Source: an uncultured Flavobacteriaceae bacterium (GTDB lineage Bacteria > Bacteroidota > Bacteroidia > Flavobacteriales > Flavobacteriaceae). Taken from it: 64,000 nucleotides of DNA. Made by a program: the position numbers and the translations under genes. The notes under the pieces were generated by a model. That model was not told the DNA's origin and made no database searches. It saw nothing but the letters and a program-made list of their open reading frames with translations. The DNA lies in NCBI GenBank assembly GCA_947494715.1, contig CANLWG010000011.1, positions 1 through 64,000 on the forward strand. The letters run 5' to 3'. Below, one piece after another: positions 21,807-31,733 of this stretch (within the stretch, counting starts at the first letter, position 1; each line of letters starts with the position of its first letter).

Positions 21807-22744
21807 TGGCAACATATGCAGAATTAGCAAATAGAGGTGCTTGCGGCGTTGGAGGCGTTGAAGGAACCAATCTGTCCAATGGTTGCATCATCGACTTCAG
21901 TAGAATTGTCGCGAAATGGATGATAAGCCCATCGGTCAGGATAGCCCCTACCGATGACATAAGTCCTTTGTCATATTGGCAAAATCTGATCCTTGAGGGG
22001 AAATTGAACCCTTTGAACGGTATCACGACCTTTGTCGAGGACGGGAGCGATGATTCATTTGAGACCTTGGAGGATGATACACAGGATTTGACCAATGAGG
22101 GCAAGTACCGTTTTACCGCAACCTACAAAAGAGGTGTGTACTGGAACAGGGTACTTGGATTTTTCAATGGTTACTCCAATTGGAACACCATTTTAATCGA
22201 TGCGGACGGAAGAATCGTTCTTTTCGAGGACAATAATGGTTTCGGACAAGGTTACACGACAGGGATGTTCAGGCGGCGAAAGAGCACAATGCCCTCGTCT
22301 ACGGTCAGTTTGAAGCAAATGACGACTATCCAATTCCTGAACCGTTTCGAGTTCGATGACAACACCAAGGTCATCCAACGTGCGGACTTGGATTTTGATC
22401 CAAGAACGTTAGGAGGTGTCAACGAGGTCAAACTTTCCTATGTGAACGCCCCGTCCAATACGGATACCCAATTGGTAGTAAAAGCGGTATTGGCACAGGA
22501 CAACAAAACGCCCATCGAGGATTTGGAGTTTGGTGATTTCCTTCACCAGATATCGACCACACCGGCCAATCCAACAGCAGGAAGCGAGGCCGATGGGGTC
22601 TATACCCTAACAGGGGTAACGGCTTTGAATACCGGTGATAATACCACTCTTCGTATTCATGATAATGCGAACAATCGCGCGATAGTGAACAAGAACGGCA
22701 ATCTTTATAAGAGTGCCACTTTGGCCGCTACCGTAATCGCTTAA
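21806..22744 (+). CDS. major tail (tube) protein
   Basis: 312 aa, beta-rich throughout (YRFTATYKRGVYWNRVLGFF; VSLKQMTTIQFLNRFEFDD), with an added C-terminal domain (GSEADGVYTLTGVTALNTGD) that may be exposed on the tail surface. Position before two assembly genes and the tape measure matches the tail tube subunit of siphoviruses. It is followed by a G/C-rich hairpin that may set its mRNA level. Confidence 0.65.
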   Translation: MATYAELANRGACGVGGVEGTNLSNGCIIDFSRIVAKWMISPSVRIAPTDDISPLSYWQNLILEGKLNPLNGITTFVEDGSDDSFETLEDDTQDLTNEGKYRFTATYKRGVYWNRVLGFFNGYSNWNTILIDADGRIVLFEDNNGFGQGYTTGMFRRRKSTMPSSTVSLKQMTTIQFLNRFEFDDNTKVIQRADLDFDPRTLGGVNEVKLSYVNAPSNTDTQLVVKAVLAQDNKTPIEDLEFGDFLHQISTTPANPTAGSEADGVYTLTGVTALNTGDNTTLRIHDNANNRAIVNKNGNLYKSATLAATVIA

Positions 22745-22748
22745 AATA

Positions 22749-22771
22749 AGGGGCGGGCAAGTCTCGCCCCT
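22749..22771 (+). terminator. G/C-rich hairpin after the major tail gene
   Basis: AGGGGCG (22749-22755) and CGCCCCT (22765-22771) form a perfect 7-bp stem with a 9-nt loop, 5 bases after the tail protein stop. No T run follows, so it is more likely a partial terminator or an mRNA-stabilising hairpin, which would raise tail-tube output over the downstream genes. Confidence 0.45.
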
Positions 22772-22776
22772 AAATT

Positions 22777-23220
22777 ATGAGAACAGCGGTCTCACCATAT
22801 CTAGATAGATTGGACCGGATAGAGGCCGGACTGGAGGACCGGGCTTATAAAATAATAGCCGAGATCCAGGAAACGATTATCGATTTCGTCCGAGAAAGGC
22901 AACTTTTTAATAAGGGAATCGATGGAAAAGGAGTGCGTTTGGAGCCGTACTCACCCTACACCATAGCTCTAAAGAAATTAAAGGGAGAAGTCTACAATAG
23001 AACCACGTTGCTAGACGAGGGGGACTTCTACGAGGGTATGTACGTCACCGCTAGGGACGGTAAATACTTCATTACGTCATCTGATTCCAAGACATTGCTC
23101 TTGGAGCAAAAGTACGGCGACAAAATTATGGTCGTAACGGACGAAAACAATCAAATCATCAATAAAGAAGAGATTCTGCCAAGACTGATAGAATGGATTT
23201 TAAAGGAACTTTTTACCTGA
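22777..23220 (+). CDS. tail-region protein
   Basis: 147 aa, helical N-terminus (YLDRLDRIEAGLEDRAYKII) and a beta part (YEGMYVTARDGKYFITSSDS). Between tail tube and tape measure one expects tail assembly or minor tail proteins, and its size fits. No family recognised. It overlaps the following gene by 28 bases in another frame, an arrangement sometimes seen for tail assembly chaperones. Confidence 0.5.
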   Translation: MRTAVSPYLDRLDRIEAGLEDRAYKIIAEIQETIIDFVRERQLFNKGIDGKGVRLEPYSPYTIALKKLKGEVYNRTTLLDEGDFYEGMYVTARDGKYFITSSDSKTLLLEQKYGDKIMVVTDENNQIINKEEILPRLIEWILKELFT

Positions 23221-23819
23221 ACTGCTCGGAACTACCTATTTGGAACTTTCACCAAATCGGTAAGACCAAGGATTTCAGGTATTTGGGAAAGTCCGATGAA
23301 ATTGAAGATGTGGATTGTTTGCCAATTGATGCCCCGAAAATATGGAAGGAAATTTTCAACGAGTATTGCGATATATCCGATAACCGGGAATCCCAGGAAC
23401 ATCTTCAAAACATTGCAGAAAAAGAGGAATTAATCGAAAAGTACTCCTATTGCTCATTGCTCCTTTCGGTGCTTTATCAAGGACTGGACAAAGAGACCGA
23501 ACAGCTTTATTTCAAGGAGCTTTCCGCATGGGGATTCTCCTTCAACCAGGGAGATCTTTTAAGGGAAATGGACAGGGCGAAGGTGTGGCTAAAATCCATC
23601 AAGACCCGGATCAATATTCTGGATTCCCAGCTATCCAACAATGAGAAAAAACAGACTTCTCCAGAAAGATTGGAAAAGCAACAAGTAAAACTGGAGCGTA
23701 TCACCAAGCGCAACGAGATAGATGTCAAAAAGGTGAGCGTAGTCAAATGGCTGGAAATCATAAAGGATGCCGAGCACCAAGCCAGACTGAAGGAAAAACA
23801 ACGTAGAAAAGCAGCTTAA
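23193..23819 (+). CDS. probable tail assembly chaperone
   Basis: 208 aa, acidic N-terminal half and a long basic helical C-terminus (SPERLEKQQVKLERITKRNE; HQARLKEKQRRKAA). It overlaps the gene before by 28 bases and the tape measure start by one base. In siphoviruses the slot directly before the tape measure holds assembly chaperones that coat the tape measure protein. Assigned by place, not by a recognised domain. Confidence 0.5.
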   Translation: MDFKGTFYLNCSELPIWNFHQIGKTKDFRYLGKSDEIEDVDCLPIDAPKIWKEIFNEYCDISDNRESQEHLQNIAEKEELIEKYSYCSLLLSVLYQGLDKETEQLYFKELSAWGFSFNQGDLLREMDRAKVWLKSIKTRINILDSQLSNNEKKQTSPERLEKQQVKLERITKRNEIDVKKVSVVKWLEIIKDAEHQARLKEKQRRKAA

Positions 23820-26608
23820 TGGCGATTGGGAACGAAATAACCGCATTACAGGAAGCCGAAAAGCTAATTAAAAAACTTCGGGACCAGGCCCAAGGCCTAA
23901 ATACCGACCTATTGGCCATATCCAAATCTGCGCGCGAATCCCAAGGCAACTTCGCTAACATCCGATTGCCTAAAGAACTTGAAGGCTCCCTTCAGGCAAA
24001 CCAACAGCTTATTTCCCAATTGAACGCCAATGCCAAAGAACGCGAAAGATTGGAAAAAGACCTTGAAAAAGCCATTGCAAAACGAACGGAGGCCGAAAGG
24101 GGAGTGAACAAGGAAATTCTAAAACACCGTACCGAAACCAACCTTATCAATGCAGCTTTGAGGGACGAGGCCGTACTTTCCTCAAAACTGGCCGGAGCCT
24201 ATCAAAAACTGGCCGTGAGACACAAGCAAGCGGCACGTACATTAAGGGACTATCACGCGGAGGGTAAAAGGGCAAACGAGACCCAAAAACAGTTCAATCG
24301 AAGGCTTGAAAAGGCCCAAAACAAATTCGATGTACTTGACAAAAAAGTCAGAAAGGCCGATACTGCGACCCGTGACTTTAGGCGAAACGTAGGTAATTAC
24401 GAATCCGCATTCGGCAAAGCTACACTTGCCCTAAAGAGCTTTGGGACGGTGTTCGGTATCTACTCCGGCTTACAGATTGCCAGGGAAATATTTGAACAGG
24501 TAAAGGCATTGAACGCCTTGGATGCCGCTTTGAAGCAGGTAACGGAGACAACTGATAACTACAACAGGGCCAATCAATTCATATCCGAAACGGCAGACGT
24601 GGCCGGGGCCGATGTTCTGGTACTAACGAGTCGATACACCAAGTTCCTTGCGGCGGCCAAGACAACTAATCTTACCCTTGACCAGACCGAGAATATTTTT
24701 AGACAAGTAGCCAAGGCCGGGGGGGTACTCGGTTTGAGCACCGATAATATAAACGGTGCCTTTAGGGCCTTGGAACAGATTCTTTCCAAGGGAAAGGTAC
24801 AGGCAGAAGAGATCAGGGGACAATTAGGTGAAAGGTTGCCCGGTGCTTTCCAAATCCTTGCAAAATCAATGGGGTTGACAACACAGGAATTGGACAAACA
24901 ACTGGAACTTGGAAATGTACTTTCCGACGAAGTATTGCCAAAATTCGCCGATGAACTCGAAAAGACCTACTCTTTGGACAAGGTGGAGCGAGTGGAGACT
25001 TTGGCGGCAGAGCAGACTAGGCTAAAGAATGCATGGGTCGATTTCCTTAACTCCGTGGAAGGAGGAGAAAATGTGCTATCCAGAGTATTTGGGGATATGT
25101 TAAAAGCAGTTACTGCAGTTGTGGATGCTCTGGCAAATATTACCAAGGGTGTTGATGGGATCAACCAAGATATTCGAACGGAAAAAGCCCAAAGGGAACT
25201 TGAAGATTTGGAAGCAGTCGCCCAGCAGACAGGAATGAGCTTACGTGAAGTAGCTGCCTTGAACTTCTTCGACTATACCAAATCCGTTGAAAGGGCCAGG
25301 GAAGAAGTGGAACGTTTGAAAAAGGAGCAGGAAGGGCTTTCCCCTACAATAAACGCTGGACGTGGTGTAATACTTCCGAATAAAGCTTATCAGGAGAACA
25401 ACCGTCTTTTGAAAGAGGCCAATACAGAGCTTGCTATCAGGGAAGGACGGCTTGATGCCGTTAACGGGATATTGAGGAACACCGAAAAGCAGATAGACAG
25501 GACTACCAAAGCCTTGGAAGAAGGAAGAAAGAAGCTGAAGGAAATCTCTACAATAAGCTTCGGGACGACCGTGGATGAGTTGCGAAAACTGGCAAAGGAA
25601 GCTGAAAAAATAGCCAAGTCCCTTTCAGGGACGGAACTTGGGGACGGAACAACTGTTCAAATCGGAATCGATGCCCTTGATGTACCTGATACTGATGAAA
25701 TAATCGAGGCACTCCAAAAAATAATTGATAAGTACAAGGAAATCCCAGAGGAAGCCAAAACTTCCGCCCAGAAACAACAGGAAATCTTCGACCAGCTTTT
25801 TTCTACTTTTTCAAGTTACTATGGACTGGACCTGACCGCTTTCTCCAAATTGATAGGGCAAAAAGAAGCCACCCTAGAGGACTACGCAAACTTTGCCAAA
25901 TCGGTTTCCCAGGCCATCCTTGAAAGCCGCCTGATCCGCTACGAGAACGAGATCGTTGCAAATCAAGAGCGTCTGGAGACCATACTTTCCGATGAGAACC
26001 TATCGGAGGAACAACGCCAACAGGCCGAACTGGAGGCGCAAAGAAAGGAAAAGGAAATACGTACCCGACAGGCCAAGGCCGAAAGGCAGAATGTTTTGAT
26101 ACAAATAGGGGTGGATACCGCGGCAGCAATCGTAAAGGCATTGGCCTCATCACCACCTCCCGCGAATTTTGTTCTAGCCGCAGCGGTTGGAGCCTTAGGC
26201 GTGGCCCAGGCCGCTTTTGTAGCCTCGCAGCCATTGCCAAAGTTCAAGGAAGGGGTCAGGGATTATAAAGGAGGGCCAGCTGTATTGAATGATGAGCAAG
26301 GCTCAAAATTCAAGGAATTAGTGGAAACTCCGGACGGCAAGTTATTTATGTCCAATAAAAGAAATGTTGTTGCGGATCTTCCCAAGGGGACCAATGTTTA
26401 TTCGGCTTCGGAAACGGAAACCATATTAAAGTCACACCAGGAATCCGAACAGGAAAAAATTGATCTAGCAATAATGCGAATGACCTACAATTCAATGGGG
26501 GAACTTGAAACCAAGATAGAGAACGGCATCGAAAAAGGCTTCAAAAAGGCCAAAATAGTCAACAATAACAGGATCGTAAACCAAGTGCGTACCCGAAAAT
26601 ATTTCTAA
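23819..26608 (+). CDS. tape measure protein
   Basis: 929 aa. Residues about 45-190 are coiled coil. Residues about 220-390 match the tape measure N-terminal domain type (FISETADVAGADVLVLTSRY; VQAEEIRGQLGERLPGAFQI). A second charged helical region follows (about 700-760), then an Ala-rich hydrophobic segment (VLAAAVGALGVAQAAFVAS, about 800) that may insert into the host membrane during DNA ejection. The length implies a tail of order 130-140 nm by the usual 1.5 Å per residue rule. This is the strongest evidence for siphovirus morphology. Confidence 0.85.
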   Translation: MAIGNEITALQEAEKLIKKLRDQAQGLNTDLLAISKSARESQGNFANIRLPKELEGSLQANQQLISQLNANAKERERLEKDLEKAIAKRTEAERGVNKEILKHRTETNLINAALRDEAVLSSKLAGAYQKLAVRHKQAARTLRDYHAEGKRANETQKQFNRRLEKAQNKFDVLDKKVRKADTATRDFRRNVGNYESAFGKATLALKSFGTVFGIYSGLQIAREIFEQVKALNALDAALKQVTETTDNYNRANQFISETADVAGADVLVLTSRYTKFLAAAKTTNLTLDQTENIFRQVAKAGGVLGLSTDNINGAFRALEQILSKGKVQAEEIRGQLGERLPGAFQILAKSMGLTTQELDKQLELGNVLSDEVLPKFADELEKTYSLDKVERVETLAAEQTRLKNAWVDFLNSVEGGENVLSRVFGDMLKAVTAVVDALANITKGVDGINQDIRTEKAQRELEDLEAVAQQTGMSLREVAALNFFDYTKSVERAREEVERLKKEQEGLSPTINAGRGVILPNKAYQENNRLLKEANTELAIREGRLDAVNGILRNTEKQIDRTTKALEEGRKKLKEISTISFGTTVDELRKLAKEAEKIAKSLSGTELGDGTTVQIGIDALDVPDTDEIIEALQKIIDKYKEIPEEAKTSAQKQQEIFDQLFSTFSSYYGLDLTAFSKLIGQKEATLEDYANFAKSVSQAILESRLIRYENEIVANQERLETILSDENLSEEQRQQAELEAQRKEKEIRTRQAKAERQNVLIQIGVDTAAAIVKALASSPPPANFVLAAAVGALGVAQAAFVASQPLPKFKEGVRDYKGGPAVLNDEQGSKFKELVETPDGKLFMSNKRNVVADLPKGTNVYSASETETILKSHQESEQEKIDLAIMRMTYNSMGELETKIENGIEKGFKKAKIVNNNRIVNQVRTRKYF

Positions 26609-26626
26609 CGTAGAACGTCACAGGCA

Positions 26627-28810
26627 ATGGACAGGATTTCGCCACATAACAAAGTAGAGTTCACGATCCTTACAGAGGGGTATGACGAAGTTATCCTAGA
26701 CCAAGATCCGCCCAATTGGGACAAGGACGAAAAGGTTTATGAAGTTGACAAGGATAGCAAAGGGGTGCTATTAAAGCAGAATACCCAACTTGAAATTACA
26801 AAAAAGGGGTATGAACATCTTTATGGTGTAAGGTTGGCGAAGGGTTTTAACCCGGAATCCATCATTATAAAGCGTGGCAAGGATACATTTGACAAGCACG
26901 AGACTTGGAGGACATTTTATAAGGCGGTTCTGGACACACCGGAAGCTGAAATAGACATTGATAGAAAAGTGTTCAAAGTTCCCTTTACACAAGGGGGGCT
27001 GTTCGATCTTATCAAGGCAAACTATTCCAAGCAGTTCGATCTTGTCAATGAAAAGGATGTGGACGGAAATGATATTGGCTCTTTGAACACTATTCTTGAA
27101 CAATGCAACGGGAGGCAGATATTTAGGGAATCGATTGGCAAGGTAGAGGACGGAATAACCATAGACCATCCGGTTACGGGATCGGACAAGGACGTTGCCC
27201 GGGGAGTGGTCTTGACTGTAAATCCCAACTCGGACAGGGATTTTATAAAAAGCGTACAGGTCGGCTCCGAACCTTTGGGATACTTTTCCGGGGACTATGC
27301 AGCGGGCCAGATAGGGGCTCTTTTGTTCACAAGATCTGACAGGTATAGAAAAAGACTTCTGAACGGCAAAATTAAAGTTCTACTGGATCAAGCCAAGAGA
27401 CACCCAGGATTTTTGAGATTGGAAGAAGTGTTCTATCAATATAATGTTTCCAACAGTACATACGAGTATATTTCCGGTAGTAGAAATTCACTTGCCCAGG
27501 TAAATACAAATCTTGCAAACCAGATTCTTGAGCACGATTTCAACGATCATGTTGTGGAGTTGGAAGAAGGGCAGGGCTATGCGTTGGCTCTATACTCCAA
27601 TACCGATGACGGAATTGGTTATACCTATCAGGAAACCAAGGTAACCATAAGGGAGGACGCCACTTATCCCGCAACGGTGGCCAAGGATCTGCTTCCCTTT
27701 GAAATGGTGGAAAGGTTCCTCCATAAGATCACCGGTGTTCCGAATCTATTGATAAGCAATGTTCTAGGGAGAAAAGACCTAGGCTATTCCCAGGATGGTG
27801 AATGGTCCTTGCTTGCAACTACTAGCGGGTTTTGGGCGAGGGGATTTGACTTGGACCAGACGGACGACCCTAAACAGTTCACTATCTCCTTAAAGGATGT
27901 TTTGGAATCACTGAACACTGTTTTCCCTATAATGTGGACGATTGAGGAACGTTTCGGGGTCGAATATCTCCGATTGGAGAAGTTGGAATATTCAAAGCAA
28001 TCGTTTACAGGAATCCAATATTTAAAAGTTGCGAGCAAACCTGTTATAACCACATTGACGGACAGTCTCTTCTCAAATGTAAAGATCGGATATCAAAAAG
28101 GAGGTGGTGATTATGAGGAAGTTTTCGGGCTTGCCTCTATTCATGGTAACGCAGAATTCAGCACATCCTACTCAAAAAAGGACAATGCTTATACCCAATT
28201 GAGCAAGATAAGGGCCGATGTCGAGGGCCATGAACTGGCAAGGATAAAACAGGCACAATTCTTCCGCAATGAAGACACACCTTATGATAGGGATATATTT
28301 TTTAGGCACCTTAAAATAGTCGGCGGCCAGTATATTATGCGGACATGGCAAGACGACCTTTCGGAAGCTCCACAAGGGGAGGGGATCTATTCGCCGAACA
28401 CTATGGGCAACCTGTTACTTACTCCATTTAGGTGTCTTTTAAGGCGTAAAAGGGTGATCGGAACGGCCCTTTATAAAGACCCATTAAAATCGCTCAACTT
28501 TATTTCCTCCAATTGTTTCAGCAACTTTTCAACAACACTTGTTGGCGACACGGAATTACAGGAAAACGGGAGCATATTGAATAGTGAACTCGGTACGCCT
28601 TACCTCTCTGGGGACTTGTTGGGTTTTGACGGAAAGATAGATCAAAGGATGATAGACCAGATTGAGGGGTTCACAAAAATAAATGGTGAGGATGTACCTA
28701 ATTGGTATGGCATCTATGAAGTAAACGTAAACGGATCTCTTTTAAAGGGAATCATGATGAAGATACAGGTCAATGGTGAGGGAAAACATGAAATAGCATT
28801 AATACCGTAG
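26627..28810 (+). CDS. tail tip / baseplate protein
   Basis: 727 aa, directly after the tape measure, the usual place of distal tail and tail-associated proteins. Beta-rich with many aromatic residues (VEFTILTEGYDEVILDQDPP; WFYG-like ends such as PNWYGIYEVNVNGSLLKGIM). The middle holds blocks with the look of tail-hub proteins (FLHKITGVPNLLISNVLGRK; SLKDVLESLNTVFPIMWTIE). No catalytic motif seen. It probably forms the hub or base for the following receptor-binding proteins. Confidence 0.6.
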   Translation: MDRISPHNKVEFTILTEGYDEVILDQDPPNWDKDEKVYEVDKDSKGVLLKQNTQLEITKKGYEHLYGVRLAKGFNPESIIIKRGKDTFDKHETWRTFYKAVLDTPEAEIDIDRKVFKVPFTQGGLFDLIKANYSKQFDLVNEKDVDGNDIGSLNTILEQCNGRQIFRESIGKVEDGITIDHPVTGSDKDVARGVVLTVNPNSDRDFIKSVQVGSEPLGYFSGDYAAGQIGALLFTRSDRYRKRLLNGKIKVLLDQAKRHPGFLRLEEVFYQYNVSNSTYEYISGSRNSLAQVNTNLANQILEHDFNDHVVELEEGQGYALALYSNTDDGIGYTYQETKVTIREDATYPATVAKDLLPFEMVERFLHKITGVPNLLISNVLGRKDLGYSQDGEWSLLATTSGFWARGFDLDQTDDPKQFTISLKDVLESLNTVFPIMWTIEERFGVEYLRLEKLEYSKQSFTGIQYLKVASKPVITTLTDSLFSNVKIGYQKGGGDYEEVFGLASIHGNAEFSTSYSKKDNAYTQLSKIRADVEGHELARIKQAQFFRNEDTPYDRDIFFRHLKIVGGQYIMRTWQDDLSEAPQGEGIYSPNTMGNLLLTPFRCLLRRKRVIGTALYKDPLKSLNFISSNCFSNFSTTLVGDTELQENGSILNSELGTPYLSGDLLGFDGKIDQRMIDQIEGFTKINGEDVPNWYGIYEVNVNGSLLKGIMMKIQVNGEGKHEIALIP

Positions 28811-28812
28811 TT

Positions 28813-30918
28813 ATGGCTAAGAGCACATTGTACATAGAATTCACGCAAGTACCTTCAATTGGAACATCAATAGTTGCAAATGTAAACGGAGCCGGTACGA
28901 ACCATATTCTGGTAATGGTCGCGGTCGCCCAACGAACGGGAAGTACTCAATTCACGGTTATAGATCCGCCGCCCACAAGTTCTCAACCGGCTTTTTCCTT
29001 TGTGACGGCTTGGAACATAGACCATAAAGACGTAGGAGGTTTTGACAACATAAAAGCCTCATTTGAGACCATCAACTCTAACCCAGGTGTAAAAATCGAG
29101 ATAAACAACGAATATTGGACGTTCAACTCGGTACAGGCCAATAACGTAACATCCGGTGAGCTTGTGGTCAATTTTACCAATGCGGACCCACCACCGGATA
29201 AATCCTGGCAAGAGACGTTCACAGGTGCGGATTGTGATGATGCGAACTACGACATAGCGATCACGGGGGGAACCGCCCCATACACGATTACAGGTCTTCC
29301 TTCTGGCACATTGACAGGTATCGGGGCCAATATTTCCATATCCATCCCCAGGGGTATCGCTAGAACTATACGGATAACGGATGATGCTGGAGAGCTTATT
29401 GATCAAAAGCAGATTGTACCCCCTAGGGTATTGGATACATCACATTTCACCGTAACGGTTATTCAGGAAAGCGGTGCCAAGGCAACGATCGAGCCTAATG
29501 TCGTTTTGGACACCAAGATATTGCCCGTTGAGTATAGTGTTGACGGTACGAATTACCAAGGGTCGGGCATTTTCACAGGGCTGGATTTTGACCAACAATA
29601 CACCGCTTATATAAGGGACACATTTGGATGTGTCAAGACAAAGACATTTATCACCCCTTCAGACCTGACAGGGGGCGAGGGCCAGGCATTGGAGTACAAC
29701 CGCTATTTCGAGAAAAGTAATACGGGAAGCCTAATATTTGCCAAATTGGAAGGAACACCAACGAATTATACCAATTCGCTTTCCTTTGAGGAATTGGTAA
29801 AACTTCCCTACGAAACGGAGGTCTTGCAGTATAAGGATTGGCTTGTGGTGGATCAATTCAAATCCGGGTATTCGTACCACAAGATTACCTTGATCGAGGA
29901 CGGGCAGGCGAAATACATAGAACCGGTTCTACAGGCCCAGAACCTGAATGTTCAGGAAAAAGTGGATTGCTTTTTGTTCGGGACTTCCGATGGAGGTCTG
30001 GGAATTTATTTCAGGAACGGGAACTCTTATGAGCCCAATACCGCCACTGTAATCGGTTCCAGTGATTATGACGAAACGGAACTCCCGTCTTGGGCCAAAT
30101 CGGGAAATAACATAACAGTTGAAGGTCTTGGGCTTTTGGCAATTAAACGAGTTACGACTGATCCGGACAGGGGTCTTTACGTGCAATTGGCGGCCTCGTA
30201 CACCGGAACTGATGACTTTGCGGGAACGGTACAGGCGTTATACAATATACAGCCCTATAATCTCTACGAATACGCTTTTCCAATGTCGGATGTATCCAAT
30301 TGCGCTAGGGTAATCATAGAAATGGGCTTTGTTATAAACGGTTCCCCCCAAATAGAGATAGCCTACGGAAGTGAGGGAATCCGGAAAATCAATGATAAAG
30401 GCGGGTACTTGGAACATACTTGGCGGGACGATGAGAACAAAGGAGGTATTGTTTACCAGACTGGAATACTAAATAGGCTGCTGCACCCTTACATAAAATG
30501 GGTAGGAAACACAGAAAGTGAATCCGACACCTACAGAGGTGACGACGAAACGGTAACGCTGAAAGAAACCACCATCGACATACAGACCCTTTCGATGAGG
30601 GTAATAGGATTCAAGATGCAACAAAAATTCCAGAGGGCGACAGGGATGGAATATTACTCCATTAACGGGATTAATTATCGAAAAAGAGAAATGACTTCCA
30701 CCCCTTTGAAATCATCCAATATATATAGGGTCGATGTAGTGTTCGAGCATGGGGGCAATGATTTACAAATTCAATCCCAAGAAATCGTATTGAACCCGCC
30801 AGAAACTCCTTTGACAGCCAAACCAAGCATTCCGGCAACAATTCCGAACTATTTGGCCGTGTCGGATGGGGTATTGATGTCAAATGGTGATGGAGGATTT
30901 ATAATCGTGGAGACTTGA
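28813..30918 (+). CDS. tail protein with SprB-like repeats
   Basis: 701 aa. Two Ig-like units at about residues 135-285 read like the repeats of the flavobacterial gliding adhesin SprB: GGTAPYTITGLPSGTLTGIG, then PVEYSVDGTNYQGSGIFTGL with a following TFGC. The N-terminal part may attach to the tail tip, and the C-terminal 350 residues are beta-rich. It starts 2 bases after the baseplate gene. A surface-adhesion or receptor-contact role is likely. The 3' end overlaps a convergent gene by 20 bases. Confidence 0.6.
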   Translation: MAKSTLYIEFTQVPSIGTSIVANVNGAGTNHILVMVAVAQRTGSTQFTVIDPPPTSSQPAFSFVTAWNIDHKDVGGFDNIKASFETINSNPGVKIEINNEYWTFNSVQANNVTSGELVVNFTNADPPPDKSWQETFTGADCDDANYDIAITGGTAPYTITGLPSGTLTGIGANISISIPRGIARTIRITDDAGELIDQKQIVPPRVLDTSHFTVTVIQESGAKATIEPNVVLDTKILPVEYSVDGTNYQGSGIFTGLDFDQQYTAYIRDTFGCVKTKTFITPSDLTGGEGQALEYNRYFEKSNTGSLIFAKLEGTPTNYTNSLSFEELVKLPYETEVLQYKDWLVVDQFKSGYSYHKITLIEDGQAKYIEPVLQAQNLNVQEKVDCFLFGTSDGGLGIYFRNGNSYEPNTATVIGSSDYDETELPSWAKSGNNITVEGLGLLAIKRVTTDPDRGLYVQLAASYTGTDDFAGTVQALYNIQPYNLYEYAFPMSDVSNCARVIIEMGFVINGSPQIEIAYGSEGIRKINDKGGYLEHTWRDDENKGGIVYQTGILNRLLHPYIKWVGNTESESDTYRGDDETVTLKETTIDIQTLSMRVIGFKMQQKFQRATGMEYYSINGINYRKREMTSTPLKSSNIYRVDVVFEHGGNDLQIQSQEIVLNPPETPLTAKPSIPATIPNYLAVSDGVLMSNGDGGFIIVET

Positions 30919-31108
30919 TGTTACGTTTTTCAAGGTCTTTTTCAAGTTCTTTTTTGAACTGCTTGTATTCTTTAAAATCTGGGTCTTCCTTGGGTTCGAA
31001 AAAATTGATCCTGGGAAGCTTGAATTCACCAAACCATAGGTCGTAGAACAAGAAACGGCCAACAAAGGCACATATCAGAATATAGACAATAAAGTATATC
31101 AGGGCCAT
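30899..31108 (-). CDS. small membrane protein, minus strand
   Basis: 69 aa. One N-terminal transmembrane helix (ALIYFIVYILICAFVGRFLF), then a short loop and a charged helical tail (DFKEYKQFKKELEKDLEKRN). It is convergent with the tail gene, whose end it overlaps. Chosen over a second minus-strand frame (30880-31071) because it has a coherent membrane-plus-coil architecture. It may be a lysogeny-expressed gene; a shared promoter-like element lies beyond its 5' end (31157-31187). Confidence 0.5.
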   Translation of the reverse strand: MALIYFIVYILICAFVGRFLFYDLWFGEFKLPRINFFEPKEDPDFKEYKQFKKELEKDLEKRNIKSPRL

Positions 31109-31156
31109 AAAGTAAAAATAGGGATAATCTTAACCAATTAAAAACCATAACAATAA

Positions 31157-31187
31157 GTTACAAATAAAACAAAATGTTGTATTTTTA
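31157..31187 (+). promoter_or_regulatory. phage promoter/operator motif, copy 3
   Basis: The element matches the 11128-11158 copy at 26 of 31 positions and includes TATTTTTA (-7-like) and the inverted repeat TACAA (31159-31163) / TTGTA (31177-31181). It lies 17 bases before the ATG of the 118-aa gene that opens the receptor-binding block. It also lies 48 bases behind the start of the minus-strand membrane gene, so it could govern both directions. Confidence 0.5.
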
Positions 31188-31203
31188 CATTAATATATAA
31201 CAA

Positions 31204-31560
31204 ATGTCAGCTAACGAAAGTCTTCAATTACAGATAAATGATTTGCGAAACCAAATAGCTGCAATTACTTCCAATTCGGTTCAACCAAAGGATGGGGAGG
31301 AAGTAACCAGCACTACAACCAACGCTCTTATAGCTGTTCAAAGTGGTAGTAATCCGGTACAGTTTATTCAAGCACTGACCTTGGTGAAACTTATGTTGAC
31401 CTCACTTGGAATGGTCGAAGTAAACCAAGACCCTCCTATAGGAGCATTTACGTTCGGCGAGAAAGCAGGTATAAATGATGGTGTGTTTTTTATTGGAAAA
31501 GTACAAGGCTCATCACCTCCAACGACCGATTCACATATCGACTTTAAATTCCAATTATAA
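31204..31560 (+). CDS. 118-aa protein opening the receptor-binding block
   Basis: 118 aa. The N-terminus NESLQLQINDLRNQIAAITS is a short coiled coil such as trimerising fibres use. The rest is polar, with VQFIQALTLVKLMLTSLGMV and GAFTFGEKAGINDGVFFIGK. It is first in an operon-like run to 39158 and has its own promoter-like motif. A role as a fibre adaptor is inferred from place. Confidence 0.5.
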   Translation: MSANESLQLQINDLRNQIAAITSNSVQPKDGEEVTSTTTNALIAVQSGSNPVQFIQALTLVKLMLTSLGMVEVNQDPPIGAFTFGEKAGINDGVFFIGKVQGSSPPTTDSHIDFKFQL

Positions 31561-31733
31561 TGGACATAACCGCCCTCATAATTTCAATTGTCTCTTTAGG
31601 TATCCATGCATGGAACAAATGGGGCCTTAACAAGAGAGCTGCAATTTTTCCAAAGGACACCGTAATCATAGAGAAAAAGGGCAATACCACATATCTAAAG
31701 GATTCTGAAGGAAAAACAATACTCGAACTATGA
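31560..31733 (+). CDS. 57-aa protein with N-terminal membrane segment
   Basis: 57 codons between the 118-aa gene (one-base overlap with its TAA) and the tail spike gene (ATGA at 31730). Residues 4-17 (ALIISIVSLGIHAW) are hydrophobic; the remainder is basic and beta-like (KKGNTTYLKDSEGKTILEL). Exact tiling supports it as a gene. Function unknown. Confidence 0.55.
   Translation: MDITALIISIVSLGIHAWNKWGLNKRAAIFPKDTVIIEKKGNTTYLKDSEGKTILEL

Noticed and set aside
30880-31071. Second minus-strand ORF (63 aa) after the tail gene
   Set aside because: It overlaps the 69-aa ORF, which has a coherent membrane helix and charged tail; the 63-aa frame is Ser/Asn/Lys filler.
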